NCBI RefSeq assembly: GCF_014207655.1
Contig: NZ_JACHHJ010000003.1
Location: 248,001-312,000 of the forward strand
Length of the DNA: 64,000 nucleotides
Direction: 5' to 3'
Source: Geomicrobium halophilum
GTDB lineage: Bacteria > Bacillota > Bacilli > Bacillales > Marinococcaceae
This document shows, in pieces, positions 42,986 through 51,819 of this stretch. Under the pieces are notes generated by a model. The model saw only the letters and a list, made by a program, of their open reading frames with translations, made no database searches and was not told the DNA's origin. How positions within the stretch are numbered: the first letter of the stretch is position 1; each line of letters opens with the position of its first letter. The translations under genes and the position numbers were made by a program.

Positions 42986-43426
42986 CTACCTTTCCGTGTC
43001 CCGATCTACGAGTCCAAACATTAAGTTCATTTCAGCCACAACCTTACCATTCACGGTAGCTGTGCCGTAGCCTTTGCCTATCGATCCGCGTACGCGTGTA
43101 AGAGTAGTCTCTAGTTTCAATTGATCTCCAGGTGTGACTTGTCCCTTAAAACGGCAATCGTCAATTCCGGCAAAGACAGCTAGTTTACCCTGATGTTTTT
43201 CATCTTTCAGTATAGCAACAGCTCCTGTTTGTGCAAGCGCCTCAACTATGAGCACTCCCGGCATAACCGGATACCCTGGAAAATGACCATTAAAATACTC
43301 TTCATTTGCTGTTACATTTTTAAGCGCAAGACACCGTTTCCCTACTTCCAGCTCCTCAACCTGATCAATGAGGAGAAAAGGATATCGGTGCGGAATTATC
43401 GCTTGTATCTCTTCAGTTGTAAGCAT
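42986..43426 (-). CDS. fabZ: 3-hydroxyacyl-[acyl-carrier-protein] dehydratase
   Basis: A 146-residue hot-dog-fold dehydratase of type II fatty acid synthesis, removing water from beta-hydroxyacyl-ACP. [14 protein letters not shown] is the N-terminal signature; the catalytic His48 is in [13 protein letters not shown] and Glu62 in [10 protein letters not shown]. It begins the block syntenic with B. subtilis (fabZ/ywpB, flhP, flhO, mbl, spoIIID). Start ATG has AGGGAGG upstream. It lies 13 bases after the EpuA-like gene and is probably co-transcribed with it. Confidence 0.96.
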   Translation of the reverse strand: MLTTEEIQAIIPHRYPFLLIDQVEELEVGKRCLALKNVTANEEYFNGHFPGYPVMPGVLIVEALAQTGAVAILKDEKHQGKLAVFAGIDDCRFKGQVTPGDQLKLETTLTRVRGSIGKGYGTATVNGKVVAEMNLMFGLVDRDTER

Positions 43427-43439
43427 ATCGATTCCTCCC

Positions 43440-43727
43440 TTAACCTAAAATATATTCATAGAGCTCTTCCCGAGTACCCCAACGCAGGATCTGAAGCCCT
43501 TCACTTTCAACAATAATTGAATAACCGAACATAAGACCGAGAACGACACTCATTATGAGTAAAAAAAGAACGATAAGGATGTGTACCCAGATAGATACTA
43601 ACCACACTTGGCGCTCACGTTTTTGTGCCTTTTTTCTTTGCAGGCCACCTTCTTTTGTTTTCGTATCGTTTGCCGATCCCAATTTCGCGGTCGGATTCAG
43701 ACTGTTCACTTTAACTCGTCGGTTCAT
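43440..43727 (-). CDS. EpuA-like small membrane protein (annotated in relatives as RNA polymerase subunit beta)
   Basis: A 95-residue protein: a basic N-terminus (about 1-40), one transmembrane helix (about 45-68, [20 protein letters not shown]) and a short outer tail, [14 protein letters not shown]. This is the EpuA (PF11772) pattern R-x-W-L-x-x-I-W-x-x-I-I-V-L-x-L-L. The database name 'DNA-directed RNA polymerase subunit beta' reflects a historical error; there is no polymerase similarity. In Bacillaceae it lies downstream of flhP, as here. Function unknown; perhaps envelope-related. Confidence 0.75.
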   Translation of the reverse strand: MNRRVKVNSLNPTAKLGSANDTKTKEGGLQRKKAQKRERQVWLVSIWVHILIVLFLLIMSVVLGLMFGYSIIVESEGLQILRWGTREELYEYILG

Positions 43728-43769
43728 TACGCTCTTTCATGAAGAATCCTTGTTTCTTAACTGACAGTA

Positions 43770-44621
43770 TTAACGCAATCCGTTAATAAGCCCCATCATT
43801 TCATCATACTGAGTAATGTTACGAGCATGTAAGCTATATGCACGTTGCATTTCCATCAAGTTGGTCATCTCAGTCGTCATGTCTACATTCGATTGTTCCA
43901 ATGCCCCTTGCATAATATGATTTTCCGCGACAGCTTCAAATCCCAGGACATCGGCTTCATCCACGTCAAGAGCAGCTAAATCAGGAAGTTGAAACAGATT
44001 TTCCCCCATGTTTTCGAGCAGTTGCGGTCGTGTAATATTGGCGATTTCCAACACACCTATATCAGTTGCTTCACCGTTCGTTAATTCGGCGACTAGGGTT
44101 CCATCCGATTGAAGGTGGAAATCAATGGCATGCCCTGGAACTTCGAATGGCTCCTCATTCCCATCCGTTAAAATACCCCCCGTTTGTGTCACAAGTTGCC
44201 AGGTATCCGCTCCCGGTGCAGCTTCACTTAAGTAAAAAGCCCCATCCCTTGTAAATGCTTGTTGAATCACACCGTCTACTTCTGTTTGTATGGGGAAATA
44301 GGAACCAGGCTCTGTTAACGCAAAATCCAAGGCGCGATCAGTTTCATGAACTGTTCCGAGTTCATGACGGAGTGCCGTTTGTATAACCCCCGCACCATTA
44401 CCCGCCCGAATACCCACAGGTGTTAGGCGGTTCCCTTCAGGTTGGGGCACTTCTTGATTATTGATTTGTTGAAAAAGTATATCAGAAAACATATCTTCCC
44501 GGCGTCGATAACCTATGGTATTAATATTTGACAAGTTATTCGAAATCGTATCTATGTTCTGTTGCAAATGGCCCATTGTGACCGCAGATGAACGCACACT
44601 ATCCACTCCGTTTTTCGACAT
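43770..44621 (-). CDS. flhP: Flagellar hook-basal body (rod) protein FlhP
   Basis: A 283-residue protein of the FlgF/FlgG family. The N-terminal helix motif SNNLSNINTIGYRRRED (about 28-44) and the C-terminal coiled helix LEQSNVDMTTEMTNLMEMQR (about 238-257) are the parts that pack in the flagellar rod. Together with FlhO it forms the distal rod that crosses the peptidoglycan in Gram-positives. It lies 15 bases after flhO with an ATG preceded by GGGAAA; gene order mbl-flhO-flhP is that of B. subtilis. Confidence 0.93.
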   Translation of the reverse strand: MSKNGVDSVRSSAVTMGHLQQNIDTISNNLSNINTIGYRRREDMFSDILFQQINNQEVPQPEGNRLTPVGIRAGNGAGVIQTALRHELGTVHETDRALDFALTEPGSYFPIQTEVDGVIQQAFTRDGAFYLSEAAPGADTWQLVTQTGGILTDGNEEPFEVPGHAIDFHLQSDGTLVAELTNGEATDIGVLEIANITRPQLLENMGENLFQLPDLAALDVDEADVLGFEAVAENHIMQGALEQSNVDMTTEMTNLMEMQRAYSLHARNITQYDEMMGLINGLR

Positions 44622-44636
44622 ATTTCCCGGGTAATA

Positions 44637-45458
44637 TTAATTGATATTGCCAATATCATTAGCTGTTCGTTGTAGGTTCTGGTCGTATGCTTGAAGAACC
44701 GTTTGATTGGCTTCAAAATTACGGTATGCATTAGTCATATTCGTCATCATTTGACCAACATCAACGTTCGAGCGTTCTAAAAATTGTTGTTGCAATTCAT
44801 ATGGATAAGCATCATTACCGACCACGCTTACCAGATCGTCCGCTGCTGTATTTTGCAAGAGCCCTTCACCGGTTTTCACTAGCTGCTGTGGACCCTCAGC
44901 GTACACAACTTCCAGTTGGCCGACATAGTCTCCAGTGTTATCGGTGATCTCACCGGTTGCTCCCATCTCGAACCACTCATTTCCCACATCTAATGGCTCG
45001 CCTTCAACACCTAATATGTAATGACCTTGGCTATTCGTAAGGAGCCCTTGCCCGTCAACCGTAAAATTTCCGTTACGGGTATATTGCATATTCCCTTCTT
45101 CATCGATAACAGCAAAGAAAAGCATTCCCGGCGCTCCTGTTTCCTCTTCGGGCTCTAGAAAACCCTGCAGAATTGCAACATCGGTTCTAACGCCTGTTTC
45201 ACGTAAGTCTCCTTGTGTATAATTAGGGGAGCGCTCTTGCATATAAACACCGGTTGCTAATTCACCAATCATTCTATGATGCCCCCTTCCCCCATTGGTA
45301 TTCATCGCTTGAACCAACATATTCGGAAAAGCTCGGATCGAACTTTGATCAGCTTTATATCCTGGGGTATGCATATTTGAAAGGTTATCACCTAACATGT
45401 CCGTCCGTCTTTGCTGAGTGATCATTCCGGACGCCGCTTGATAAAACCCTCTTATCAT
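44637..45458 (-). CDS. flhO: Flagellar hook-basal body (rod) protein FlhO
   Basis: A 273-residue FlgF/FlgG-family protein with MLGDNLSNMHTPGYKADQSS at the N-terminus and LERSNVDVGQMMTNMTNAYR near the C-terminus. In B. subtilis FlhO and FlhP assemble the rod that links the basal body to the hook. The ATG has GGGAGGAGACAGG upstream. It starts 21 bases after the end of mbl on the same strand, so mbl-flhO-flhP is probably one transcription unit. Confidence 0.93.
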   Translation of the reverse strand: MIRGFYQAASGMITQQRRTDMLGDNLSNMHTPGYKADQSSIRAFPNMLVQAMNTNGGRGHHRMIGELATGVYMQERSPNYTQGDLRETGVRTDVAILQGFLEPEEETGAPGMLFFAVIDEEGNMQYTRNGNFTVDGQGLLTNSQGHYILGVEGEPLDVGNEWFEMGATGEITDNTGDYVGQLEVVYAEGPQQLVKTGEGLLQNTAADDLVSVVGNDAYPYELQQQFLERSNVDVGQMMTNMTNAYRNFEANQTVLQAYDQNLQRTANDIGNIN

Positions 45459-45479
45459 CCTGTCTCCTCCCTTTTTTCA

Positions 45480-46481
45480 CTACGCCCGCACCTTTCCAGA
45501 CATCTTATCTAGGTTTTCCAACATAATACCTGTGCCTATCGCGACACAGTGTAATGGTTCTTCAGCAATAAAGACAGGAACTTTTAACTCTTCAGTGAGT
45601 AACTCATCGATTCCGTGCAAGAGTGCACCTCCACCTGTTAAAAAGACCCCTTTATCTATAATATCTGCAGAAAGTTCAGGCGGTGTTTTCTCAAGTACAA
45701 GTTTAGCCGCTTGCACAATGTTAGATACCGATTCTTGTAGTGCTTGGTCAATTTCTTGGGAATCAAAGGAAATTGTACGTGGCAATCCACTCACCATATC
45801 ACGTCCGCGAATTTCTTTCTCCTCTTTACGTCCCGATGGAGATACGCTTGCCAATTCCTTTTTGATATCTTCAGCTGTCCTTTCGCCTATTAATAATTTG
45901 TATTTTCGCTTAATGTAATGATAAATATCACTATCAAATTGATCCCCGGCAGTTTTTATCGACCGAGACGTCACGATTCCCCCCATTGATAAGACGGCAA
46001 CATCGGTTGTGCCTCCACCAATATCAACGACCATACACCCACTCGGTTGAAAAATATCCATACCAGCACCGATTGCAGCAACCTTCGCTTCTTTCTCTAA
46101 GTATACATCCTTCCCGCCGCTTTTCTCTACGGTTTCACGAATCGCTTTTTGTTCGACTGAGGTAATATCCGTAGGACAACAGATTAAAATCCGAGGCTTT
46201 TTAAATGTGGATCGAACATTGACTCTCATTAAAAAATGACGAAGCATGGACTCTGTTAAATCAAAATCAGCAATCACTCCATCTCTCATTGGGCGCAATG
46301 CCACAATGTCATCAGGTGTCCTGCCTACCATCTGGAAAGCTTCTTCTCCCACCGCCATAGCTTTTCCCGTGATACTATCGACTGCAACTACGGATGGTTC
46401 GTTTAAGACAATCCCTTGACCTTTGATATGCATAAGCAAATTTGCGGTTCCCAAGTCTATGCCAATATCTCTCCCAAACAT
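45480..46481 (-). CDS. mbl: MreB-like cell-shape protein Mbl
   Basis: A 333-residue bacterial actin. The phosphate-1 loop is IGIDLGTANLLMH (5-17), phosphate-2 MVVDIGGGTTDVAVLS near 157, and the adenosine loop FLTGGGALLHG near 288. It directs lateral wall synthesis with MreC/MreD and the rod complex. Position next to flhO and (after an insertion) spoIIID identifies it as Mbl, not MreB or MreBH. ATG 46481 follows GGAAGGTG. Threonine dehydratase and two flavoprotein genes are inserted between it and spoIIID. Confidence 0.95.
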   Translation of the reverse strand: MFGRDIGIDLGTANLLMHIKGQGIVLNEPSVVAVDSITGKAMAVGEEAFQMVGRTPDDIVALRPMRDGVIADFDLTESMLRHFLMRVNVRSTFKKPRILICCPTDITSVEQKAIRETVEKSGGKDVYLEKEAKVAAIGAGMDIFQPSGCMVVDIGGGTTDVAVLSMGGIVTSRSIKTAGDQFDSDIYHYIKRKYKLLIGERTAEDIKKELASVSPSGRKEEKEIRGRDMVSGLPRTISFDSQEIDQALQESVSNIVQAAKLVLEKTPPELSADIIDKGVFLTGGGALLHGIDELLTEELKVPVFIAEEPLHCVAIGTGIMLENLDKMSGKVRA

Positions 46482-46657
46482 CCGGCACCTTCCTCTCAGC
46501 CTGGTATGATCATCGATTTATCATAAGCTTACACAGCTCTATATGCCTGTCCATTGCTTTATTTTACCATAGTTGTAGGAAAATATGAACGTAGGCAGGA
46601 AAAATACCTAAATATGAAGAAGATTTTGTTATCAAAATATAAAAAGGAGTCATAGTC

Positions 46658-47608
46658 GTGGTCACTATTAAAACATTGAATGAAGCAAGAATCCGCTTAC
46701 AGAACAAATTACATGTAACACCCATGCTCTCGTCAAAAACGTTAGACTATGATACGAACGCCAACATTTTCATCAAATCCGAGCATTTACAAAAGACAGG
46801 TTCGTTTAAAATTAGAGGAGCAACCAATCGAGTTACCATCGCCAAAAATTCAGGGGCGACAAACTTACTCGCTGCTTCGTCAGGTAATCACGGTCAAGCG
46901 GTTGCTTTTATCGCACGGGAACTTGGGCTATCAGCAACAATCATCATTCCCGAAAATGCCAACCCGGCAAAAGAAGCGGCCATTCGAAATTATGGAAGTC
47001 AAATCATTCATTACGGTACAACTTCCAAGGAGCGCATTGAGCACGCGCAAGAATTACAAGAACAATTAAATGCTGTCATCATTCCGCCTTATGATGATGT
47101 TGATGTTATGGCAGGCCAAGGGACGATTGGCTTGGAGATCCTTTCTCAAATCCACAAACCGGACATCATCGTTATTCCAATCGGCGGGGGAGGCCTGATC
47201 TCGGGAATAGCCACTGCTATCAAAACCATCAACCCGGAGATCAAGGTCATAGGCGTTGAGCCGATAGAAGCAAATGGCACCTACTTATCCAGGAAAAACG
47301 GTGAACGTGTCTACATCTCAGCATCGGCATCGATCGCCGACGGATTACGGTCTGCAACACCAGGAGAATTAACTTTCCCGCTCATTGAAAAATACGTCAA
47401 CGACATCGTACTTGTTACAGAGGAGGAGATCCGTGAAGCCTTCACCTTCTACATGTCCCGTATGAAGCAGGTCGTTGAACCCTCCGGCGCTGTTACTCTC
47501 GCTGCTCTTCTCGCAGGAAAAATTCCTCATGAGGATAACAGCAAAATAGTGATCGTGGCGAGCGGCGGAAATGTAGACACCGCGGAAATCGCTCAATTTC
47601 TTACATGA
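46658..47608 (+). CDS. Threonine/serine dehydratase (PLP-dependent)
   Basis: A 316-residue fold-type II PLP enzyme. Lys51 in GSFKIRGA forms the Schiff base, SSGNHGQAVA binds the carboxylate, and GGGGLISG holds the cofactor phosphate. It lacks the C-terminal ACT-like regulatory domain of biosynthetic IlvA, so it resembles catabolic threonine dehydratases (TdcB) and serine racemases. It would deaminate threonine to 2-oxobutyrate or serine to pyruvate. GTG 46658 with AAAAGGAG upstream is the start. It is a lone plus-strand gene inserted in a minus-strand syntenic block. Confidence 0.9.
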   Translation: MVTIKTLNEARIRLQNKLHVTPMLSSKTLDYDTNANIFIKSEHLQKTGSFKIRGATNRVTIAKNSGATNLLAASSGNHGQAVAFIARELGLSATIIIPENANPAKEAAIRNYGSQIIHYGTTSKERIEHAQELQEQLNAVIIPPYDDVDVMAGQGTIGLEILSQIHKPDIIVIPIGGGGLISGIATAIKTINPEIKVIGVEPIEANGTYLSRKNGERVYISASASIADGLRSATPGELTFPLIEKYVNDIVLVTEEEIREAFTFYMSRMKQVVEPSGAVTLAALLAGKIPHEDNSKIVIVASGGNVDTAEIAQFLT

Positions 47609-47651
47609 AAAAGCAAGGTGCCCATATCTATCATCGGCACCTTGCTTTTTT
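47608..47651. terminator. Bidirectional terminator
   Basis: Perfect 15-base stem AAAAAGCAAGGTGCC / GGCACCTTGCTTTTT between convergent genes, with T-runs for both strands. Confidence 0.92.
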
Positions 47652-48649
47652 TAGTTCCAAAGATTAGCTAGTAATTCATAACTGTATTTTCTTTTTTCCT
47701 GATCATGTATGTCGGAAGTGACAATGAGTTCATCGAACTTAGCCTCTGCGTAAAACTCCTCCAGCTCTTTTTTCACCTTCGTTTGATCACCAACAAAAGA
47801 ATACTTCAGCATGTTAAGGACTTGATGTTTTTCAAATTCCGTCCAATACTCGTCTATATTATCAACCGGTGCCGTATCAATTTCAGCTCTGCCACCTCGG
47901 ACCATCCCTAAAAATTTCAACTTGATTGTTGTTGCCAACCTTTCGGCTTCCTCCGTCGTATCAGCAACGGCTCCGTTAACTGTTACCATTGCATATGGTT
48001 CGCTAAGATATTCAGACGGCTGAAAACGCTCGCGATATACACGCAATGCATGAAAAAGTTCACCTGGAGCAAAGTGGCTGGCAAATGAAAACGGAAGCCC
48101 TAAAGCGGCCGCTAATTGCGCACTATACGTACTAGATCCAAGTAAGTAAACGGGGACCTCGAGACCATGACCAGGAACCGCTTTAACCCTGGAATCTTCT
48201 TTACTAAAGTAATGCATTAATTCCTTCACATTATCCGGGAACTCATTGACACTGCTCATTTGATCGCGGCGTAAAGCACGAGTCGTTACAGGATCAGTAC
48301 CGGGGGCACGACCGAGACCTAGATCAATACGATCCGGATACATCGTTTCCAACGTACCAAATTGTTCTGCGATAATAAGAGGCGCGTGATTTGGAAGCAT
48401 CACACCACCGGCACCTACGCGGATTTTTTCGCTGTGACCAGCAAGATAGCCGATCAATACCGCGGTAGCAGAGCTCGCAATCCGCTGCATATTATGATGC
48501 TCAGCCACCCAATAACGATGATAACCTAATTTTTCTGTATGCTGTACGAGCTGTTTGCTATTTTCAAATGCATCCCTTGGTGTTTGATCCTGACGTACTG
48601 GTGCTAAATCCAATACGGATAATAGGGATTTTCCATTCATTATATTCAT
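47651..48649 (-). CDS. LLM class flavin-dependent oxidoreductase (luciferase-like)
   Basis: A 332-residue TIM-barrel flavoprotein of the bacterial luciferase superfamily. [11 protein letters not shown] and [20 protein letters not shown] mark the subgroup seen in Bacillus as luciferase-like monooxygenase, related to E. coli Yhb[21 protein letters not shown] and [12 protein letters not shown] are flavin-site regions. The substrate is unknown. ATG 48649 (AAGGGG five bases upstream) is chosen; ATG 48640 is also possible. It follows the nitronate monooxygenase gene on the same strand by about 160 bases. Confidence 0.88.
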   Translation of the reverse strand: MNIMNGKSLLSVLDLAPVRQDQTPRDAFENSKQLVQHTEKLGYHRYWVAEHHNMQRIASSATAVLIGYLAGHSEKIRVGAGGVMLPNHAPLIIAEQFGTLETMYPDRIDLGLGRAPGTDPVTTRALRRDQMSSVNEFPDNVKELMHYFSKEDSRVKAVPGHGLEVPVYLLGSSTYSAQLAAALGLPFSFASHFAPGELFHALRVYRERFQPSEYLSEPYAMVTVNGAVADTTEEAERLATTIKLKFLGMVRGGRAEIDTAPVDNIDEYWTEFEKHQVLNMLKYSFVGDQTKVKKELEEFYAEAKFDELIVTSDIHDQEKRKYSYELLANLWN

Positions 48650-48809
48650 CCTTTCCCCTTCCACTAATTAGGATGAGCCTTTACAACTAATAAGATACAA
48701 CGTTAAAAGCTCATTGAAAAGAAAAAGGGCTTGAAAAAAGAGGAGTGGTTTTGGTAAATAGGGGATTCCTCAGCGCACCGTTTTCGGTGACGACAAGCTT
48801 TGCCCATGC

Positions 48810-49760
48810 TTATTTCTCTGTGACTTTCGTTACCGCCTCTTTGTATTCAGCTTTAAGCTCGTTAATAACCTCAGCAATTGGCTGGACGTCTTTGATCGCA
48901 CCGACGCCTTGCCCTGCACTCCATATGTCTTTCCAAGACTTTGCATCATCTTGGTTATGAACGACGTCAACAGTTTCTTTTTTCTGAAGATTATCGGCAT
49001 CAAGACCCGCCTTTTCAATACTGGGGCGCAAAAAGTTGGCATTTACACCACTTATTGCATCAGTATATATGATGTCATCGCTCTTGGATTCAACAAGCAT
49101 TTCCTTGTACTCATCTTGAGCAATTGCCTCATTGGTCGCAATAAAGCGAGTACCGATATATGAAAAATCGGCGCCGAGTACTTTAGCAGCTAAAATATCA
49201 CGGCCATTCGATATAGCTCCCGCAAGAACGGTAAATCCGTCCCAGAATTCCTTCACCTCGGCCAGGAAAGCAAGCGGATTGATCTTACCACCGTGACCGC
49301 CCGCCCCGTTACAAACGAGGATGAGACCGTCAACGCCAGCTTGGGCAGCCTTTTTCGCATGTTTAATCGTAATAACATCTGAGAAAACATGACCGCCATA
49401 CTCGTGAACAATATCGACGACAGCCGTTGGATTTCCAAGCGACGTAATCACAATTGGCGGTTGGTATTTTTTCACCAATTCCAAATCACTTTCATAACGG
49501 TTATTTGTTCGATGAACAATGAGATTCACACCCCATGGTGCCATTTTTGTAACTGAATCGCTTTCAACTTCGTTTTTAATTTTACGCATCCATTCCTCTA
49601 AAATTTCTCCTGTTCGCGCATTTAAGAGAGGGAATGTTCCGATTACCCCATTTTTACAACTTTCGATCACCATCTGTGGACTGGATACAAGAAACATCGG
49701 TGCCGCTATTGCCGGTAATTCAACTTGATGACTCAATGAATGATCATTCATATTCTGCAT
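48810..49760 (-). CDS. Nitronate monooxygenase family protein
   Basis: A 316-residue FMN-dependent TIM-barrel enzyme (2-nitropropane dioxygenase family). IAAPMFLVSSPQMVIESC forms the first strand, and CNGAGGHGGKINPLAF contains the catalytic His region (GGHGG). GADFSYIGTRFIATNEA is the phosphate-binding C-terminal motif. Members oxidise toxic nitronates such as propionate 3-nitronate; some are enoyl reductases (FabK-like). ATG 49760 with AGGGGTG seven bases upstream is the start. The run GVGAIKDVQPIAEVINELKAE ends the barrel. Confidence 0.88.
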   Translation of the reverse strand: MQNMNDHSLSHQVELPAIAAPMFLVSSPQMVIESCKNGVIGTFPLLNARTGEILEEWMRKIKNEVESDSVTKMAPWGVNLIVHRTNNRYESDLELVKKYQPPIVITSLGNPTAVVDIVHEYGGHVFSDVITIKHAKKAAQAGVDGLILVCNGAGGHGGKINPLAFLAEVKEFWDGFTVLAGAISNGRDILAAKVLGADFSYIGTRFIATNEAIAQDEYKEMLVESKSDDIIYTDAISGVNANFLRPSIEKAGLDADNLQKKETVDVVHNQDDAKSWKDIWSAGQGVGAIKDVQPIAEVINELKAEYKEAVTKVTEK

Positions 49761-50280
49761 GATAAACACCCCTGTACATCATATTCTAATATCTATAACT
49801 GTATCACAAAATGAATGAATAATCACTCATTACATAAGATAAAACGAAGATAGTTTTGCCCAACATCACCATCCAGAGATCTATGGAAGAATATTTAATT
49901 ACAAAGAGGGAGGAATGGAGATGCAGCAACTACCCGATGGGATGTTTTAACGCATGTAATTTAAGAGCTCAAACAATCACAGAATCAAAAAAGATCAGGG
50001 GTAAAGATTATCGAATAGATCGCCCTACCCCATTGGGGTTGGCAAAAAACACGTTTTCTTCCTAGGCCTAGCGAGAGGCTAGGAAATTTTGAACCTAGGA
50101 TCCAAATTACCGGAGAAAACTCTAATTCAACGAGTTAAGTTGATGGGGTGTAGGAGAAGAAGCCCCCACACCCCATTATGGGTTTCCAAAATAGAACCCT
50201 CTACGAGGTAAATGCGCTTTTTCGGGTATAGAACAAAGAATATGAAGCCAACCGTTACTGTCTAGCAGCGCTGCTTTTTC

Positions 50281-50355
50281 TTATTCCACCTTTTCGAGGG
50301 GTTGGGCAAATACACCCAAGATGGTCGACCGCAAGCGATCCGCCACCGACGCCAT
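50281..50355 (-). CDS. Possible 24-residue peptide downstream of spoIIID
   Basis: ATG 50355 with AAGGGTGAG upstream opens MASVADRLRSTILGVFAQPL and ends EKVE. It is short and could be chance; it overlaps the hairpin-rich region. A hairpin (50368-50396) lies between it and spoIIID. Confidence 0.2.
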   Translation of the reverse strand: MASVADRLRSTILGVFAQPLEKVE

Positions 50356-50367
50356 ATCTCACCCTTA

Positions 50368-50396
50368 AACCTGAACAAAGCTATGTTGTTTAGGTT
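50368..50396. terminator. Hairpin after spoIIID
   Basis: AACCTGAACAA / TTGTTTAGGTT, 10 of 11 pairs, about 25 bases after the spoIIID stop. T-rich tails are weak on both sides, so terminator function is only likely by position. Confidence 0.45.
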
Positions 50397-50420
50397 GAAA
50401 ATTTAGATAGTAAAAAATAT

Positions 50421-50693
50421 TCACTGCTGAATAACAGTTATTTCCCCCTTTTTATTATATTTGACTTTCGTTGCTTCCCCGCCCCGTAAGTGACGAATGG
50501 ATTTATGATAATTTAATATAGCTTTGACTTCGTTCGCCAATTCAGGATTAATATCAGGAAGCCTTTCTGTCAAATCTTTATGAACGGTACTTTTCGAAAC
50601 CCCGAACTCATTGGCGATTGTTCGTACGGTTTTCCGAGTTTCTACAACGTACCTCCCAATCTTGATAGTTCGTTCTTTGATGTAGTCATGCAC
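50421..50693 (-). CDS. spoIIID: Sporulation transcriptional regulator SpoIIID
   Basis: A 90-residue DNA-binding protein of the mother cell. The helix-turn-helix is RTIANEFGVSKSTVHKDL (about 24-41), followed by the basic second binding region KVKYNKKGE. In B. subtilis SpoIIID adjusts sigma-E and sigma-K regulons during engulfment. Length and sequence fit the family closely. In B. subtilis mbl is the next gene; here about 4 kb with three metabolic genes and a hairpin-rich region lies between. Confidence 0.97.
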   Translation of the reverse strand: MHDYIKERTIKIGRYVVETRKTVRTIANEFGVSKSTVHKDLTERLPDINPELANEVKAILNYHKSIRHLRGGEATKVKYNKKGEITVIQQ

Positions 50694-50907
50694 ACTGCTC
50701 GCCTCCCAGTCTGGATGGTTTGTTACAGTTTATTATCCAAGACCGGTATATATACCAAAAAGTCAGTAAGGACAAGGGTTTGAAGCAAAAGCAGTTTTCT
50801 ACATCCACATATAACAGGCTTATTCTTGCATACATTGCTTCCCGAATTTATGATTTTGCTCCACTTAGAACCCATAAATAACGTCCAAAGCATTAAAAAA
50901 AGACCCA

Positions 50908-51552
50908 TTACGTGTGATCCTTTCTTATAAACTCCTTCAATATTTGTAAATCGTTGTCAATCACTGTTCGTAGTGACGGATTGTAAAAAACAGCAGCAGG
51001 ATGATATAAGGCCATAAGAGTATATGTTTCTACGCTCCAATGATAAGCATCTTTGGCACACTGTTGGACCCACGAATCATGAATGGGAACCCCATGCATG
51101 GCAGAGATCTTTGCTTTTTTTCCAAGGAGACGTTTGAGCGCAACCCCACCGAGGCAGACAATCATCCGCGGTTGAATCACATTGATTTGATAATCAAGTA
51201 GTGGTGCGTGTGCAAAAATTTCCTTCTCCGTCGGCTTTCGGTTGATTTTTCTCATTACAGGTTCCCCTTTAGGGCGACGCTCGCCCCATCTGTAGGGACG
51301 ACTTCGCACCACGCTTGTCATATATACGTTCCTGCGGTCTAAACCTAGCACTTCTAAATATGTATCTAATATTTTACCAGAGCGTCCAATGAACGGTTGA
51401 CTCTTCTTCGCTTCTTGTTCGCCAGGTGCTTCACCGATAAACATAACGTCGGCCTTTTCATTACCAGCACCGGTTAAAAAACCTTCGAGCTGATGGTCTC
51501 TAAGCGACGATTGGCAACGTTCTACAAGTTCGCGCGGCAACTCCATGAGCAT
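50908..51552 (-). CDS. Uracil-DNA glycosylase superfamily protein (family 4-like, without cluster cysteines)
   Basis: A 214-residue protein with the family 4/5 UDG fold. VMFIGEAPGEQEAKKSQPFI is motif 1 (GEAPG) and FIGRSGKILD continues it; YHPAAVFYN is the motif 2 His region. Classic family 4 enzymes hold a [4Fe-4S] cluster with four Cys. Here the equivalent places read VVRSRPYRW (Ser for Cys) and HAPLLDYQI (Ala for Cys), and the N-terminus has a single Cys, so no cluster should form. ATG 51552 has GGAGGAG upstream. It would remove uracil from DNA, or it may have changed role. Confidence 0.8.
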   Translation of the reverse strand: MLMELPRELVERCQSSLRDHQLEGFLTGAGNEKADVMFIGEAPGEQEAKKSQPFIGRSGKILDTYLEVLGLDRRNVYMTSVVRSRPYRWGERRPKGEPVMRKINRKPTEKEIFAHAPLLDYQINVIQPRMIVCLGGVALKRLLGKKAKISAMHGVPIHDSWVQQCAKDAYHWSVETYTLMALYHPAAVFYNPSLRTVIDNDLQILKEFIRKDHT

Positions 51553-51775
51553 GTCTCTCCTCCTCATTATTTAAATTTATTAAAACATATATCTTCAGCA
51601 AAAAAAATCACGATGAACGAGAAGAAACAACTGCAAACCCAAACGGATATCAAGCACATATACGAGCATATATAATTAGGAATCTTCAAACTGCTGTATT
51701 TCGCATTTGTTCGTTAACCATGAATGTTTTACCTGGCTTTTTGATTCCACTTTCATTGCCACCTCAGCCCGGGCA

Positions 51776-51801
51776 CAAAAAAAGCCCCCAAAATGAGGGC
51801 A
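51776..51801 (-). terminator. Terminator of spoIIQ
   Basis: GCCCTC / GGGGGC stem with one G-T pair followed on the minus strand by TTTTTTT, 20 bases after the spoIIQ stop. Confidence 0.85.
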
Positions 51802-51819
51802 TGCTACATATCACTTCTA

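Larger units (their letters stand above)
49980..50400. ncRNA. Candidate structured RNA beside spoIIID (unidentified)
   Basis: Within the 660-base gap between the nitronate monooxygenase gene and spoIIID, several stable stems follow each other: GCCCTACCCC/GGGGTTGGC (50022-50043, three-base loop); TTCCTAG/CTAGGAA with inner CCT/AGG (50059-50085); TCAAC/GTTGA (50127-50143); ATGGGGTGT/ACACCCCAT (50143-50176, nine perfect pairs); and AACCTGAACAA/TTGTTTAGGTT (50368-50396). No long reading frame fits either strand. Dense hairpins without coding signal suggest a folded RNA or the remains of a mobile element's RNA. Strand and family are not established. Confidence 0.35.

Noticed and set aside
49857-50065. 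A 69-codon plus-strand frame upstream of spoIIID
   Set aside because: No recognisable domain, atypical composition, and it runs into the hairpin-rich region; a short GGGAGG-ATG inside it opens only eight codons.
50268-50290. AGCAGCGCTGCTTTTTC as an intrinsic terminator
   Set aside because: The palindrome leaves no room for a normal loop; a four-base stem is too weak.
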